64,000 nucleotides of DNA. Source: Bryobacterales bacterium (GTDB taxonomy: Bacteria > Acidobacteriota > Terriglobia > Bryobacterales > Bryobacteraceae). A program made the position numbers and the translations under genes. The stretch spans positions 1-64,000 of the forward strand of contig PMUP01000074.1 of the NCBI GenBank assembly GCA_003166865.1. The letters are read 5' to 3'. Shown here piece by piece: positions 43,703 through 52,581 of this stretch. The stretch's first letter is position 1, and each line of letters opens with the position of its first letter. The notes under the pieces are model-generated. The model saw only the letters and a list, made by a program, of their open reading frames with translations, was not told where the DNA came from and did no database searches.

Positions 43703-44086
43703 TTAGCCGCCGCCCAGCACGTGCTTCACCTTCTCCAACAGCTCGGCGCCCGTGAACGGCTTGGGAAAAATTTCAACTCTCTCCAGCACCGCCCGGTTTT
43801 GCAAACGATCGTCGGCCAGCAGCCCGGCCACCATCAGAATGCGCATGCCCGGACAGCGCCCCTGCAGATATTTCGCCGCGTCGTGCCCGGTGATGGTCTC
43901 CACGTACGGCGAGATCATCAACAGGTCCGCCTTGCATTCCTGCAAGCGATCCACTGCCGTGCCCAAGTCGCCGGTCGCCATCACCACATATCCGGCGCGC
44001 TCCAGCACCTCTCTCATTACCTGGCGGGCCAGTGGCTCCGAGCTCAGAAGCAGAATGGTGGTTTCCATGGGCGGTTTTTGTGGCAT
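43703..44086 (-). CDS. Receiver-like protein lacking the phospho-acceptor aspartate
   Basis: 127 residues, a single response-regulator receiver fold without output domain. The first strand TTILLLSSEPLARQVMREVL has SSE where receivers have two acidic residues. The third strand ADLLMISPYVETITG has Ser where the phosphorylated Asp should be. The Lys of the last loop is kept (EIFPKPFTG). It can hardly be phosphorylated in the normal way and is probably a pseudo-receiver acting by protein contact. ATG 44086 or the internal ATG at 44068 may be the start. Confidence 0.8.
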   Translation of the reverse strand: MPQKPPMETTILLLSSEPLARQVMREVLERAGYVVMATGDLGTAVDRLQECKADLLMISPYVETITGHDAAKYLQGRCPGMRILMVAGLLADDRLQNRAVLERVEIFPKPFTGAELLEKVKHVLGGG

Positions 44087-44163
44087 GTCTATTACGAATC
44101 ATACGCCTCTCCTGCCTAGGTGTTTCTGCTCAGATCGGCGGGATTTCGAAGGCACGACGATTA

Positions 44164-44640
44164 CTACGAGCCGCGCTTCCCTGGCCGGCCCGTGCTGAAA
44201 ATTCTCGGATCGAAGAAAAATGGGGCAACCTCGATCATCCTCACTTCCGAGAACCTGCCATGCAGCGGATTGAGGATCAGGTTCCGCTCGCGGGGGATCA
44301 CCAGCGGCGGTACCCCAAGAGCAATCGAGGCTCGCGACTCCAGCCAGTCGGCGCCAAGGTGTCGAGTCTGGACCTCGGCGAAAGGCCAGTTTCCGGGAAG
44401 GAGACCTCCCAGGATTTCTTCGATCGTCATCACGGAGTCGTTAGGCACGTCGATCGTCAAAAGCACGCTATCGACTGGGCGCTCCACCGTATGCACGGCG
44501 TACTCGAGCGACGCCAGTGCAATCGAAGTCGAAGCATAAATGACCGGATGTCCGGAGCGATGCCACCGGCCGGAATTCTTCAGACCTCCAGAGCCGGACA
44601 AATCCGCATAGGGTTGCCTAGCGATCCGCCAGCAAAGCAT
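44164..44640 (-). CDS. RES domain toxin
   Basis: 158 residues. The RES fold is recognisable: MLCWRIARQPY, LKNSGRWHRSGHPVIYASTS with Arg and Tyr, and ALASLEYAVH with Glu. RES toxins degrade NAD+ and stop growth. The size is normal. It follows the antitoxin gene by 10 bases in the usual antitoxin-first order. Confidence 0.88.
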   Translation of the reverse strand: MLCWRIARQPYADLSGSGGLKNSGRWHRSGHPVIYASTSIALASLEYAVHTVERPVDSVLLTIDVPNDSVMTIEEILGGLLPGNWPFAEVQTRHLGADWLESRASIALGVPPLVIPRERNLILNPLHGRFSEVRMIEVAPFFFDPRIFSTGRPGKRGS

Positions 44641-44650
44641 CAGGGCGCTG

Positions 44651-44908
44651 CTAGGCGATCATTCCGTGGTCGATGCAGTCCAGTATCCGTTCAACTTCGG
44701 CATCGTTACCGTCGTCTTCAATCACGTGAAGGGGAGTCCGGTTGCTCAGAGCTCCACATTCGCTTGATAACCAACGTCGAGCGGTCTGTAAAGAGCCAAA
44801 AGTTTCGACAGCGCGAAGCAGATATACTCGTTTGGATGGTCGCGCCCTGGCTGCAGGAGCCCGCGTGCTACCCTTCGACCGCTCCGCCACGTTCGTGTTA
44901 GTCGGCAT
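44651..44908 (-). CDS. ParS/MbcA-type antitoxin
   Basis: 85 residues from ATG 44908; a longer frame reaches 45079 but crosses the repeats in the promoter region. The C-terminal part RAVETFGSLQTARRWLSSEC...NRTPLHVIEDDGNDAEVERI, then LDCIDHGMIA is the DUF2384 toxin-binding domain (helices around FG, WL and the final HG). The N-terminus is basic but no full Xre helix-turn-helix is evident, so DNA binding may be weak or use a different surface. It neutralises the RES toxin downstream. Confidence 0.8.
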   Translation of the reverse strand: MPTNTNVAERSKGSTRAPAARARPSKRVYLLRAVETFGSLQTARRWLSSECGALSNRTPLHVIEDDGNDAEVERILDCIDHGMIA

Positions 44909-45036
44909 CCGTCGGGATTCTTTCTCAAACGCACGAGCCGGCGTCCCGGGGGCACTGTTTCGATCATGCTCTCTGGCCACGACTTCATTATCATACGTTC
45001 GGTTGCGTTTTGGGCGACTCGGACTACAGTACCCTC

Positions 45037-45083
45037 TTGCATGCAACTCGGCCCTGTGTGTACCTCTACCCCCTTGCATGCAA
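45037..45083. promoter_or_regulatory. Twin palindromes TTGCATGCAA, operator candidate
   Basis: The perfect palindrome TTGCATGCAA occurs at 45037-45046 and 45074-45083, 37 bases apart, with similar flanks (CTCTTGCATGCAACTCG and CCCTTGCATGCAACGCG). A related CTGCATGCAG is at 45196-45205. They lie between the antitoxin start and the divergent DUF1592 gene, so they may be the autoregulatory sites of the toxin-antitoxin operon or control the divergent gene. Confidence 0.55.
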
Positions 45084-45141
45084 CGCGTTTTTTTGTCATT
45101 ATTGGTGACATACCGCTACAGAGGCGGTCGGAGGGGTTCAA

Positions 45142-47568
45142 TTGTCAGCGAAAGACATCGTCTGTCTTGCAAGTTGTGCTCTTTTTTCGTCGTTCTGCAT
45201 GCAGTCCGCGCCTCCGCCCCAACAACCAGCCAATCCCGCGTCAATCACCTCTGAACGCGCTCTAGTCGATCAGTATTGCGTCGTCTGCCACAGCGACAAA
45301 TTGAAAACCGGCGGGCTCTCGCTCCAATCGGCCGACCTGACCAACCTCTCGGCCGGCGCTGAAACTTGGGAAAAGGTGATCCATAAAGTCAAACTCGGCG
45401 CCATGCCGCCGCAAGGAATGCCTCGCCCCGACGCGGCCGCCACGGATCGTTTTACCTCCTGGCTCGAAACCTCCATCGACCGCGCTTCAGCCGCTCATCC
45501 GAATCCCGGACGCGCCACGCTCCACCGTTTGAACCGCACCGAATACGCCAACGCCGTTCGCGATTTGCTCGGCCTCGAAGTAGATCCCGCGCCGCTGCTC
45601 CCCGCCGACGACGAAAGCTATGGCTTCGACGATATCGCCGATGTGCTCCGAACTTCGCCGTCGCTGCTGGAGCGCTACATGGCGGCGTCGTGGAATCTGA
45701 GCCGTCTGGCGGTGGGCGATCCCAACCTCGGGGCCGACACGGCGACGTATCGCGCCAAGCCCGATCTTTCGCAGAACGGCCACATGGAAGGTCTGCCGCT
45801 CGGAACCCGCGGCGGATTGGCTCTACGCCACTATTTCCCCCTGGATGGCGAATACGTGATCAAAGTCCGGCTGTGGCGCGCCACCGCCGACGCCATCAAG
45901 GGCCTGGAAGAACTGCACCAGGTGGAAATCAGCGTGGATGGCAATCGCGTCAAGCTGGCCACCATTGGCGGCAAGGACGAAGCCGAGCTGAGCTATACCA
46001 ACTCCGGAAAATCGGCTCTTGAAATCGACGCGCGCCTCACGGTTCACGTTCCGGTGAAGGCGGGGCCGCGCACCGTGGTGGCGACTTTCATGGCCGAGGG
46101 TGAGGCGCAGGACGACAACATCCTGGAGCCGTTCGAACGCGCCAATCTCGATCCGCTGGATTTCCGCGGCCTGCCCGCCGTCGATCGCGTGAGCATCACC
46201 GGCCCGCTCCACGCCACCGGAGTCGGCGATACACCCAGCCGCAAGCTCATCTTCGTTTGCCGCCCCACCGGGCATATTGACGAGCTTCCGTGTGCCAAAA
46301 AAATCATCGCTACCCTGGCGCGCCGGGCTTATCGACGGCCCGTGTCCGACAACGATCTCGAAACCCTGCTCAGCTTCTACCAAAAAGGCCGCAACGAAGG
46401 CGGCACATTCGACTCCGGCATTGAAGCGGCCATCCAGCTCATCCTGGCGAGTCCCGAATTCCTGTTCCGCTTCGAGCCCGACCCTCCCACTCTCGCGGCG
46501 GGCGCCGTGTACCACATCAGCGATCTGGAATTGGCTTCGCGGCTTTCGTTCTTCCTGTGGAGCACCGGTCCCGACGAGCAGCTCTTGAACCTGGCCACGC
46601 TCGGAAAGCTGAAAGATCCGGCGGTTCTCGACAGCCAAGTGAAGCGCATGCTGGCCGATCCGAAATCGAAAGCTCTGGTGGACAACTTTGCCGACCAGTG
46701 GCTCTACCTGCGGAACCTCAAGAACATCAACCCCGATTTTGAAACCTTCCCGGACTTCGACGACAACCTGCGCCAAGCCATGCGGCACGAGACGGACCTG
46801 TTCTTCACCAACATCATCCACGAAGACCACAGCGTGCTGGATCTGCTGAACGCCAACTACACGTTCATCAATGAGCGGCTGGCGCATCATTATGGGATTC
46901 CGAATATCTATGGCACCGACTTCCGCCGCGTGACGCTGACTGACGACCGCCGCCGGGGTCTGCTGGGCCAGGCCAGCATTCTGACGATTACCTCCTACGC
47001 CACTCGTACTTCACCCGTGCAGCGCGGCAAGTGGATACTCACCAATCTGATCGGCATGCCGCCCGATCCTCCTCCGCCCGGTGTTCCGGAGTTGAAGGCG
47101 CACGCGGATGCTGGCAAGGTCACTTCGTTGCGCGAGCGCATGGAAGAACACCGCAAGAATCCGGCCTGTGCCGGCTGCCACAAGGTGATGGACCCCATCG
47201 GCTTTTCGCTTGAAAATTTCGACGCCGTCGGCCAGTGGCGAACCAGCGACGAAGGCGCGAAAATCGATCCCGCGGGCGTCATGTTCAATGGCTCGAAGAT
47301 CGATGGCCCCATCGCTTTGCGCGAAATCCTGATGGCCAAGCCCGATATCTTCGTTGGCGTACTTACCGAGAAACTCATGATCTATGCCCTGGGACGCGGG
47401 CTGCAGTATTACGACATGCCGACCGTGCGGGCCATCGTCCGCGACGCCGGACACAACGACTACCGTTTTTCTTCCATCGTGCTCGGCATTGTGAAGAGCA
47501 CGCCGTTTGAAATGAAAGTTAAAGGCACGGACGGCGAGAACCGCACCGTGACCGCTGGTTTGCAGTAA
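45142..47568 (+). CDS. DUF1592-family c-type cytochrome (planctomycete-type PSCyt)
   Basis: 808 residues from TTG 45142 with GGAGGGG upstream. An N-terminal export region is followed by one haem c site (DQYCVVCHSD), then in order the DUF1587 (RLNRTEYANAVRDLLGLEVD), DUF1595/DUF1592 (SRLSFFLWSTGPDEQLLNLA), DUF1588 (RRGLLGQASILTITSYATRT) and DUF1585 (MIYALGRGLQYYDMPTVRAI) blocks. An additional CAGCHK motif near 670 binds a second haem. Members are periplasmic; a role in electron transfer during polymer or glycan breakdown is suspected. First gene of a three-gene operon with DUF1552 and ankyrin proteins. Confidence 0.9.
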   Translation: MSAKDIVCLASCALFSSFCMQSAPPPQQPANPASITSERALVDQYCVVCHSDKLKTGGLSLQSADLTNLSAGAETWEKVIHKVKLGAMPPQGMPRPDAAATDRFTSWLETSIDRASAAHPNPGRATLHRLNRTEYANAVRDLLGLEVDPAPLLPADDESYGFDDIADVLRTSPSLLERYMAASWNLSRLAVGDPNLGADTATYRAKPDLSQNGHMEGLPLGTRGGLALRHYFPLDGEYVIKVRLWRATADAIKGLEELHQVEISVDGNRVKLATIGGKDEAELSYTNSGKSALEIDARLTVHVPVKAGPRTVVATFMAEGEAQDDNILEPFERANLDPLDFRGLPAVDRVSITGPLHATGVGDTPSRKLIFVCRPTGHIDELPCAKKIIATLARRAYRRPVSDNDLETLLSFYQKGRNEGGTFDSGIEAAIQLILASPEFLFRFEPDPPTLAAGAVYHISDLELASRLSFFLWSTGPDEQLLNLATLGKLKDPAVLDSQVKRMLADPKSKALVDNFADQWLYLRNLKNINPDFETFPDFDDNLRQAMRHETDLFFTNIIHEDHSVLDLLNANYTFINERLAHHYGIPNIYGTDFRRVTLTDDRRRGLLGQASILTITSYATRTSPVQRGKWILTNLIGMPPDPPPPGVPELKAHADAGKVTSLRERMEEHRKNPACAGCHKVMDPIGFSLENFDAVGQWRTSDEGAKIDPAGVMFNGSKIDGPIALREILMAKPDIFVGVLTEKLMIYALGRGLQYYDMPTVRAIVRDAGHNDYRFSSIVLGIVKSTPFEMKVKGTDGENRTVTAGLQ

Positions 47569-47601
47569 AGCAGTAATGGTTTCAATGAGGAGATTGTGAG
47601 T

Positions 47602-48948
47602 ATGCATATCACGAAGATCCACCTTCCCCGCCGCACGTTTCTGCGCGGCATGGGTGTCGCCGTGGCGCTGCCTTTTCTGGACTCGATGGTCCCGGCGCAG
47701 ACCCCGCTGGCGAAGACGGCCGCGAATCCCCGCATTCGCCTCGGTTACTGCTACATCCCGCATGGCGGCGTGATGGCCAACTGGACCCCGGTCGCCGAAG
47801 GCGCTGATTTCGAGCTTTCGCGCAGCTTGATGCCCTTGCAGCCCTTCCGCGACCAGGTGGTAGTGGTCAGCAATCTCGCGCACAAGATGGCGGGCGCGGG
47901 CGGTCCCGGCGATAGCGGTGGCGATCACGGACGATCCCCCTCCGTCTTCTTGAACGGCGTCCATCCCAAGCGCACCGAAGGCGAGGACGTTCGCGCGGGC
48001 ACCACGGTGGATCAAATCGCAGCCGCGGCCATCGGCCAGGACACGCCGCTGCCTTCGCTCGAGCTCGCAACCGAAGACATGACCGGCCTGATCGGCGCGT
48101 GCGACGTCGGCTTCAGTTGCACCTACACCAACACCATCTCTTGGCGCACGCCCACCACGCCGCTCCCCATGGAAATCAACCCGCGCGTGGTCTTCGATCG
48201 CCTGTTTGGCGACGGCTCCAACGCGGCCGACCGCGTGGCCCGCATCCAGCGCGAGCACAGTATCCTGGACGCGGTGACAGCACAGGTCAGCCGCCTGCAG
48301 CGCGGCCTGGGCGCCAACGATCGCAATCGCGTCTCCGAATATCTGGACAACGTGCGCGAGATCGAACGCCGCATCCAGCTCACCGAGGCCAAGAACAGCC
48401 AGAGCATCAAAGTGCCAACCACGCCCATCGGCATTCCCGACGATCACGTGGAGCATTCCAAGCTCATGATGGAACTGATGGCGCTGGCCTTCCAGGCCGA
48501 CATCACGCGCGTGTCCAGCTTCATGATGGCGCGCGAAGTCAGCTACCGCACGTTCCCGCAAATCGGCGTGCCCGATCCGTTCCACGCCACTTCGCACCAC
48601 CAGGACAATCCGGAGAAACTCGAAAAGCTGACCAAGATCAACACCTATCACGTCAGCCTGGTCGCCTACCTTCTGGACAAGCTGAAGAACATCCAGGATG
48701 GCGACGGAACGCTGCTGGATCATTCTTTGATTCTGTACGGCAGTTCCATGAGCAACAGCAACCTGCACAATCATTCGCCGCTCCCAGTCTTTGTGGCCGG
48801 CGGCGCTTGCGGACGCATGAAGGGCGGCCGCCACGTCAAGTATCCCGAAGAAACGCCCATGGCCAACCTGCTCGCCACCACGCTGGCGAAAGCTGGTCTC
48901 ACTGACCAGCACCTCGGCGATAGCACCGGCATCCTGTCGGAAGTCTAA
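47602..48948 (+). CDS. DUF1552 Tat-exported protein
   Basis: 448 residues from ATG 47602, preceded by GAGGAG. The N-terminus LPRRTFLRGMGVAVALPFLD is a twin-arginine signal. The family blocks IRLGYCYIPHGGVMANWTP, GDHGRSPSVFLNG, GDGTLLDHSLILYGSSMSNS and HSPLPVFVAGGACGRMKGGR have the look of the DUF1501/alkaline-phosphatase superfamily. It always accompanies DUF1592 cytochromes, as here (33 bases after it), so the two probably work together in the periplasm. Biochemical role unproven. Confidence 0.9.
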   Translation: MHITKIHLPRRTFLRGMGVAVALPFLDSMVPAQTPLAKTAANPRIRLGYCYIPHGGVMANWTPVAEGADFELSRSLMPLQPFRDQVVVVSNLAHKMAGAGGPGDSGGDHGRSPSVFLNGVHPKRTEGEDVRAGTTVDQIAAAAIGQDTPLPSLELATEDMTGLIGACDVGFSCTYTNTISWRTPTTPLPMEINPRVVFDRLFGDGSNAADRVARIQREHSILDAVTAQVSRLQRGLGANDRNRVSEYLDNVREIERRIQLTEAKNSQSIKVPTTPIGIPDDHVEHSKLMMELMALAFQADITRVSSFMMAREVSYRTFPQIGVPDPFHATSHHQDNPEKLEKLTKINTYHVSLVAYLLDKLKNIQDGDGTLLDHSLILYGSSMSNSNLHNHSPLPVFVAGGACGRMKGGRHVKYPEETPMANLLATTLAKAGLTDQHLGDSTGILSEV

Positions 48949-48958
48949 GGAGACCACC

Positions 48959-50470
48959 ATGCGAATTGAACGTCTCATCCCTTGCCTACTGGTGACGGCC
49001 CTCTCCGGCGCCGCCTATGCTGCAACGAACGGGAACACCGCCCTGGTGGACGCCGCGCAGAATCGAGACGCTGAGTCTGTCCGCGCTCTTCTGAAACAGC
49101 ACGTTGATGTGAACGCTCCCCAAGCGGATGGCACCACGGCGCTGCATTGGGCCGCCCACTGGGGCGATCTGGAGACCGTTGACGCACTGCTGCGCGAAGG
49201 CGCGAATGCGACCGCGCTCAACCGTTACGGCGCCACACCGTTGTCGGAAGCGGTGCACATCGGCAGTGGCGCGCTGGTCGAAAAGCTGCTCAAAGCTGGC
49301 GCGGACGCGAACACGTTTACCACCGCGCAGGCCGAGACCGTGCTGATGAAAGCATCGCGCGAGGGCAATCTGGAAGCGGTGAAGGTTCTGCTCGACCACG
49401 CCGCCGAAGTGAACGCCAAGGAAAACTTCCGCGGGCAGACCGCGCTGATGTGGGCGGCGGCCGAAGGCCATGCGGACATCGTCAGCATGCTGGCCACGCA
49501 CGGCGCGGAACTCGATGTTCGTTCCTATGATCGCGATACCTCCACCCCGAAGATGGCTGCGGGAACTCCCGCTGCTCCCATCGCGCGCGGCGGCTTGACC
49601 GCCCTGTTGTTCGCGACCCGTCAAGGACAAATCGACTCGGCGAAGGCCCTGCTCGACGCCAAAGCCGATATCAACGCAGTGGATTCGGATGGCAACAATG
49701 CGCTGACGCTGGCGATCATAAACGGCCACTATGATCTGACTCAAGTGCTGATCGATCGCGGCGCCGATCTCAACATCGCTGCTAAGAACGGCAGGACCGC
49801 TCTCTATAGCGCCGTCGAAATGCACGACGTCGATTGGTCGCCGCGTCCGGCTCGCAAAGAAACCGACAAGACCACCAGCATGGACATCATTCATGCGCTC
49901 TTGGATCACAAGGCCAACGTGAATGCGCAGCTCACTGCGCCGGCGCCGATTGAAAAGCACGCGCAGGACATGGGCGATAAAACTATGGCCGCGGGTACCA
50001 CGCCATTCAAACGGGCCGCTCGCAGCGCTGACGTCGAGCTGATGCATCTTTTGCTCGACAAGGGCGCCGATCCGAAGCTGGCCGGTAAGGACAATCAGAC
50101 GGCGCTGATGGTAGCCGCCGGAGTCGCCTATAACGACCATATCAAAGGCACCGAAGCGGAAGCGCTGGAAGCCGTGAAGCTCTGCGTATCGCTCGGCCTG
50201 GATGTCAACGCCGCCACCGATAAAGGCGAAACGGCTTTGCACGGAGCCGCCCATCGCGGCGCCGATATCATCGCGAAATATCTCATCGACAACGGCGCCA
50301 ACGTCAACGCGCGGAACAAGCGCGGGTTCACGGCGCTGGATCTCGCCATGGGCAAGGGCGGCTACGCAGGCGGCCCCGGCCCGGTTCACGACACCACCGC
50401 CACCCTGATCCATCAGGCCGGCGGCGAGCCCGGACAGGAAATCAAGGAAACTGCCAAGGCCGAAGAATAG
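48959..50470 (+). CDS. Secreted ankyrin-repeat protein
   Basis: 503 residues, ATG after AAGGAG. Signal peptide (RIERLIPCLLVTALSGAAYA). About ten ankyrin repeats of about 33 residues follow, e.g. DGTTALHWAAHWGDLETVDA, RGQTALMWAAAEGHADIVSM, KGETALHGAAHRGADIIAKY. Longer irregular loops occur near 190 and 300-330. Ankyrin repeats bind proteins; the probable partners are the products of the two preceding genes. The C-terminus is a charged tail. Confidence 0.92.
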   Translation: MRIERLIPCLLVTALSGAAYAATNGNTALVDAAQNRDAESVRALLKQHVDVNAPQADGTTALHWAAHWGDLETVDALLREGANATALNRYGATPLSEAVHIGSGALVEKLLKAGADANTFTTAQAETVLMKASREGNLEAVKVLLDHAAEVNAKENFRGQTALMWAAAEGHADIVSMLATHGAELDVRSYDRDTSTPKMAAGTPAAPIARGGLTALLFATRQGQIDSAKALLDAKADINAVDSDGNNALTLAIINGHYDLTQVLIDRGADLNIAAKNGRTALYSAVEMHDVDWSPRPARKETDKTTSMDIIHALLDHKANVNAQLTAPAPIEKHAQDMGDKTMAAGTTPFKRAARSADVELMHLLLDKGADPKLAGKDNQTALMVAAGVAYNDHIKGTEAEALEAVKLCVSLGLDVNAATDKGETALHGAAHRGADIIAKYLIDNGANVNARNKRGFTALDLAMGKGGYAGGPGPVHDTTATLIHQAGGEPGQEIKETAKAEE

Positions 50471-50504
50471 TCGTGGGGCGGGGACGCCCTCGTCCGACTC
50501 CCTC

Positions 50505-51317
50505 CTAACGGCGGCGCGGATAAATATATTCCAACGCGGCGATAAAGCCCTGCACGAGTTCCTTGGGGAAACTCTGAAAACCGTTCAGAAAGCGGGAGGC
50601 GTTTATTATTCCGCCCGTTTGCCGCGCCAGCGTTATCATTTCGATTTCGACATACACGCCATTGTCCGCCTCTTCCATTCGCAAATAGATGTTTAATCGC
50701 CACAAATAGCCAGCTGCGTCTTCCTCCGCGCGCTCCTGATCCAACTTCTTCTTGTTCCTGGGATGCTCCACCTCGGCGATCTTCGTGGAGTGGCAGGCGA
50801 TCACCGCCCGCATCGGGTCCACTTGCGTGTATTTCGCGCTCTCGTTCACGTTCAATACAACCGCGCTCACCTGCTTTTTGAAGAGGCGCAGAAACGCTTC
50901 GTATTGATCGCCTTCGTGCTTAGTGGTCTTGGATTCCATGATCTGCAGCGGGATCATGTGGAAGTATTCGTTAAAGTTCAGCAGGACAACGCTCATCTTT
51001 TCGAGGGTGGCTTTCTCCAGAAACGCCAAGCCGAGCCAGTGCTGGATCTCACCATCCGGAACCTCGATCTCCTGGCCGTGATCCAGCGTCGTAAGCGGCA
51101 CAATCGTGCTTTGGCCCAGCCACACCAGCGACTTTTGCTTGGGATCCTGACGGTCCAACCACAAGAAGTCCCGAAAGCCCTTGTGCTTGTTCATCTCGTC
51201 TTCCGCCACTTTGACGTAGCGATCGAAAGCCGCTGCAGTCTCGGGCTTGAGTTCCGCCGCGCGAACGGACGCGCTCCCGAGAAGCGCCGTCAGGATCAGG
51301 CGGCGGAAGCCGCTCAT
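50505..51317 (-). CDS. Secreted hypothetical protein
   Basis: 270 residues with signal peptide (RRLILTALLGSASVRA). The body suggests a SRPBCC-like helix-grip fold: strands KSLVWLGQSTIVPLTTLDHG, GLAFLEKATLEKMSVVLLNF, then YLWRLNIYLRMEEADNGVYV and a long C-terminal helix FLNGFQSFPKELVQGFIAAL. I have seen similar acidobacterial proteins of unknown role. Its start overlaps the MFS gene stop by 4 bases, so they are co-translated. Confidence 0.65.
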   Translation of the reverse strand: MSGFRRLILTALLGSASVRAAELKPETAAAFDRYVKVAEDEMNKHKGFRDFLWLDRQDPKQKSLVWLGQSTIVPLTTLDHGQEIEVPDGEIQHWLGLAFLEKATLEKMSVVLLNFNEYFHMIPLQIMESKTTKHEGDQYEAFLRLFKKQVSAVVLNVNESAKYTQVDPMRAVIACHSTKIAEVEHPRNKKKLDQERAEEDAAGYLWRLNIYLRMEEADNGVYVEIEMITLARQTGGIINASRFLNGFQSFPKELVQGFIAALEYIYPRRR

Positions 51318-52543
51318 GCGGCCACCACCGGTGCCGTCTCCAGCTTCCGGCCCAACGTGAGGAAGTTCAGCGAAGTGGACGCAACGGCCGATCCGGCGAT
51401 CACCAGCGCCATCGGCAAAGCCGGATTGTCAATGAACCCGAGGAACGTGGTCATGATCGCCGCGATCAGGAATTGATTGGTCCCCAGCAGCGCGGACGCC
51501 GTGCCGGCAATGTCACCGTGCCGCATCATGGCGATGGCGGAGCCGTTCGGAAACACGAACCCCTGCGCGGACACGTAAACGAATATCCCCGCGTAGACGC
51601 CCCACATTCCTCCGGTGCCCGTCACCACGCTCGCCAGCAGCAACAGTCCCGCCACCAGTTGCACCAGATTGGCGGTCCTCAGCACACGCCACAGCGCTAT
51701 GCGGCGCGGCATCCTTCCGTTGATCTGCGCGGCCGCAACCATGCCGATCGCCACCGATCCGAACAGCCAGCCGAAGCGCTCGGTGGGCACCTTATACAGC
51801 GTGATGAACACGAACGGCGCGCTGGCGATGTAGGCGAACGTACCAGAAGAACTAAATCCGCACACCACGGATGCGCCGATAAACGTCCGGTCCTTGAAAA
51901 GCCGTGCGTACGTGGCCCGGATCACGCCGAGGTGCAGCGGACGCCGCGCGTCGTGCGCCAGCGATTCAGGCAAGCGGAAGTGCATTCCCACTAAACAAAG
52001 TATTCCCATCGCGGCTTGCACGATGAACGCCGCCCGCCAGTCGAACCACACCAGCAGATAGCTGCCGATCAGCGGCGCGATTACCGGCGACACGCCCAGC
52101 ACCAGCACCAGCATTGAAAAAATACGCCGCAATTCGCTCGCCGGAAACAGATCGCTCACCATGGCGCGCGACATCACCGCTCCGCCGCAAGCGCCCACCG
52201 CCTGCAGCAGCCGGAAGAAAGACATCACGTAAATCGAAGGGGAGATTGCACAGGCCGCCGACGCGCCAATGAAGACCAGCAAGCTCGCGTAGAGCGGCGG
52301 CTTGCGTCCGAAACGGTCGGTGATCGGCCCGTACAGCGGCTGGCCCAGCGCGTATCCCACCAGAAACGTCACCAGCGTGAATTGAACCGCCGCGCTGGAG
52401 GTGTGAAACACTTTCTCCATTACCGGCATGGCCGGCAGATACATGTCGATCGAGAGCGGCGCGAACGCTTGCAGCGCTCCCAGAAGAGTCAATAGCTCCA
52501 GATGACGTAAGCGCGACACCGGGCTGGATTGTTGTGCGATCAC
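51314..52543 (-). CDS. Bcr/CflA-type MFS drug efflux transporter
   Basis: 409 residues with 12 membrane helices. The first helix LGALQAFAPLSIDMYLPAMP is typical of Bcr/CflA; motif A is GYALGQPLYGPITDRFGRKP; the signature RLLQAVGACGGAVMSRAMVS and LGVSPVIAPLIGSYLLVWFD are on helices 4-5. Drug export by proton exchange in the inner membrane is the family role; the specific substrate is not known. The start is GTG at 52543, with AAGGA directly before it; a start slightly downstream is possible. Confidence 0.92.
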   Translation of the reverse strand: MIAQQSSPVSRLRHLELLTLLGALQAFAPLSIDMYLPAMPVMEKVFHTSSAAVQFTLVTFLVGYALGQPLYGPITDRFGRKPPLYASLLVFIGASAACAISPSIYVMSFFRLLQAVGACGGAVMSRAMVSDLFPASELRRIFSMLVLVLGVSPVIAPLIGSYLLVWFDWRAAFIVQAAMGILCLVGMHFRLPESLAHDARRPLHLGVIRATYARLFKDRTFIGASVVCGFSSSGTFAYIASAPFVFITLYKVPTERFGWLFGSVAIGMVAAAQINGRMPRRIALWRVLRTANLVQLVAGLLLLASVVTGTGGMWGVYAGIFVYVSAQGFVFPNGSAIAMMRHGDIAGTASALLGTNQFLIAAIMTTFLGFIDNPALPMALVIAGSAVASTSLNFLTLGRKLETAPVVAA

Positions 52544-52581
52544 TCCTTAATAGACGAGTGTAACAGGCGCAGCCCGCGCGC

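Noticed and set aside
45823-46890. 355-codon minus-strand ORF inside the DUF1592 gene
   Set aside because: Mirror frame of a gene with complete haem and family motifs; no motif of its own.
47011-48978. 655-codon minus-strand ORF across the DUF1592/DUF1552 genes
   Set aside because: Spans two real genes antisense; His/Ala/Gly/Arg-rich and without domains.
48986-50413. 475-codon minus-strand ORF across the ankyrin gene
   Set aside because: Mirror of ankyrin repeats, apparent periodicity comes from the repeats on the other strand.
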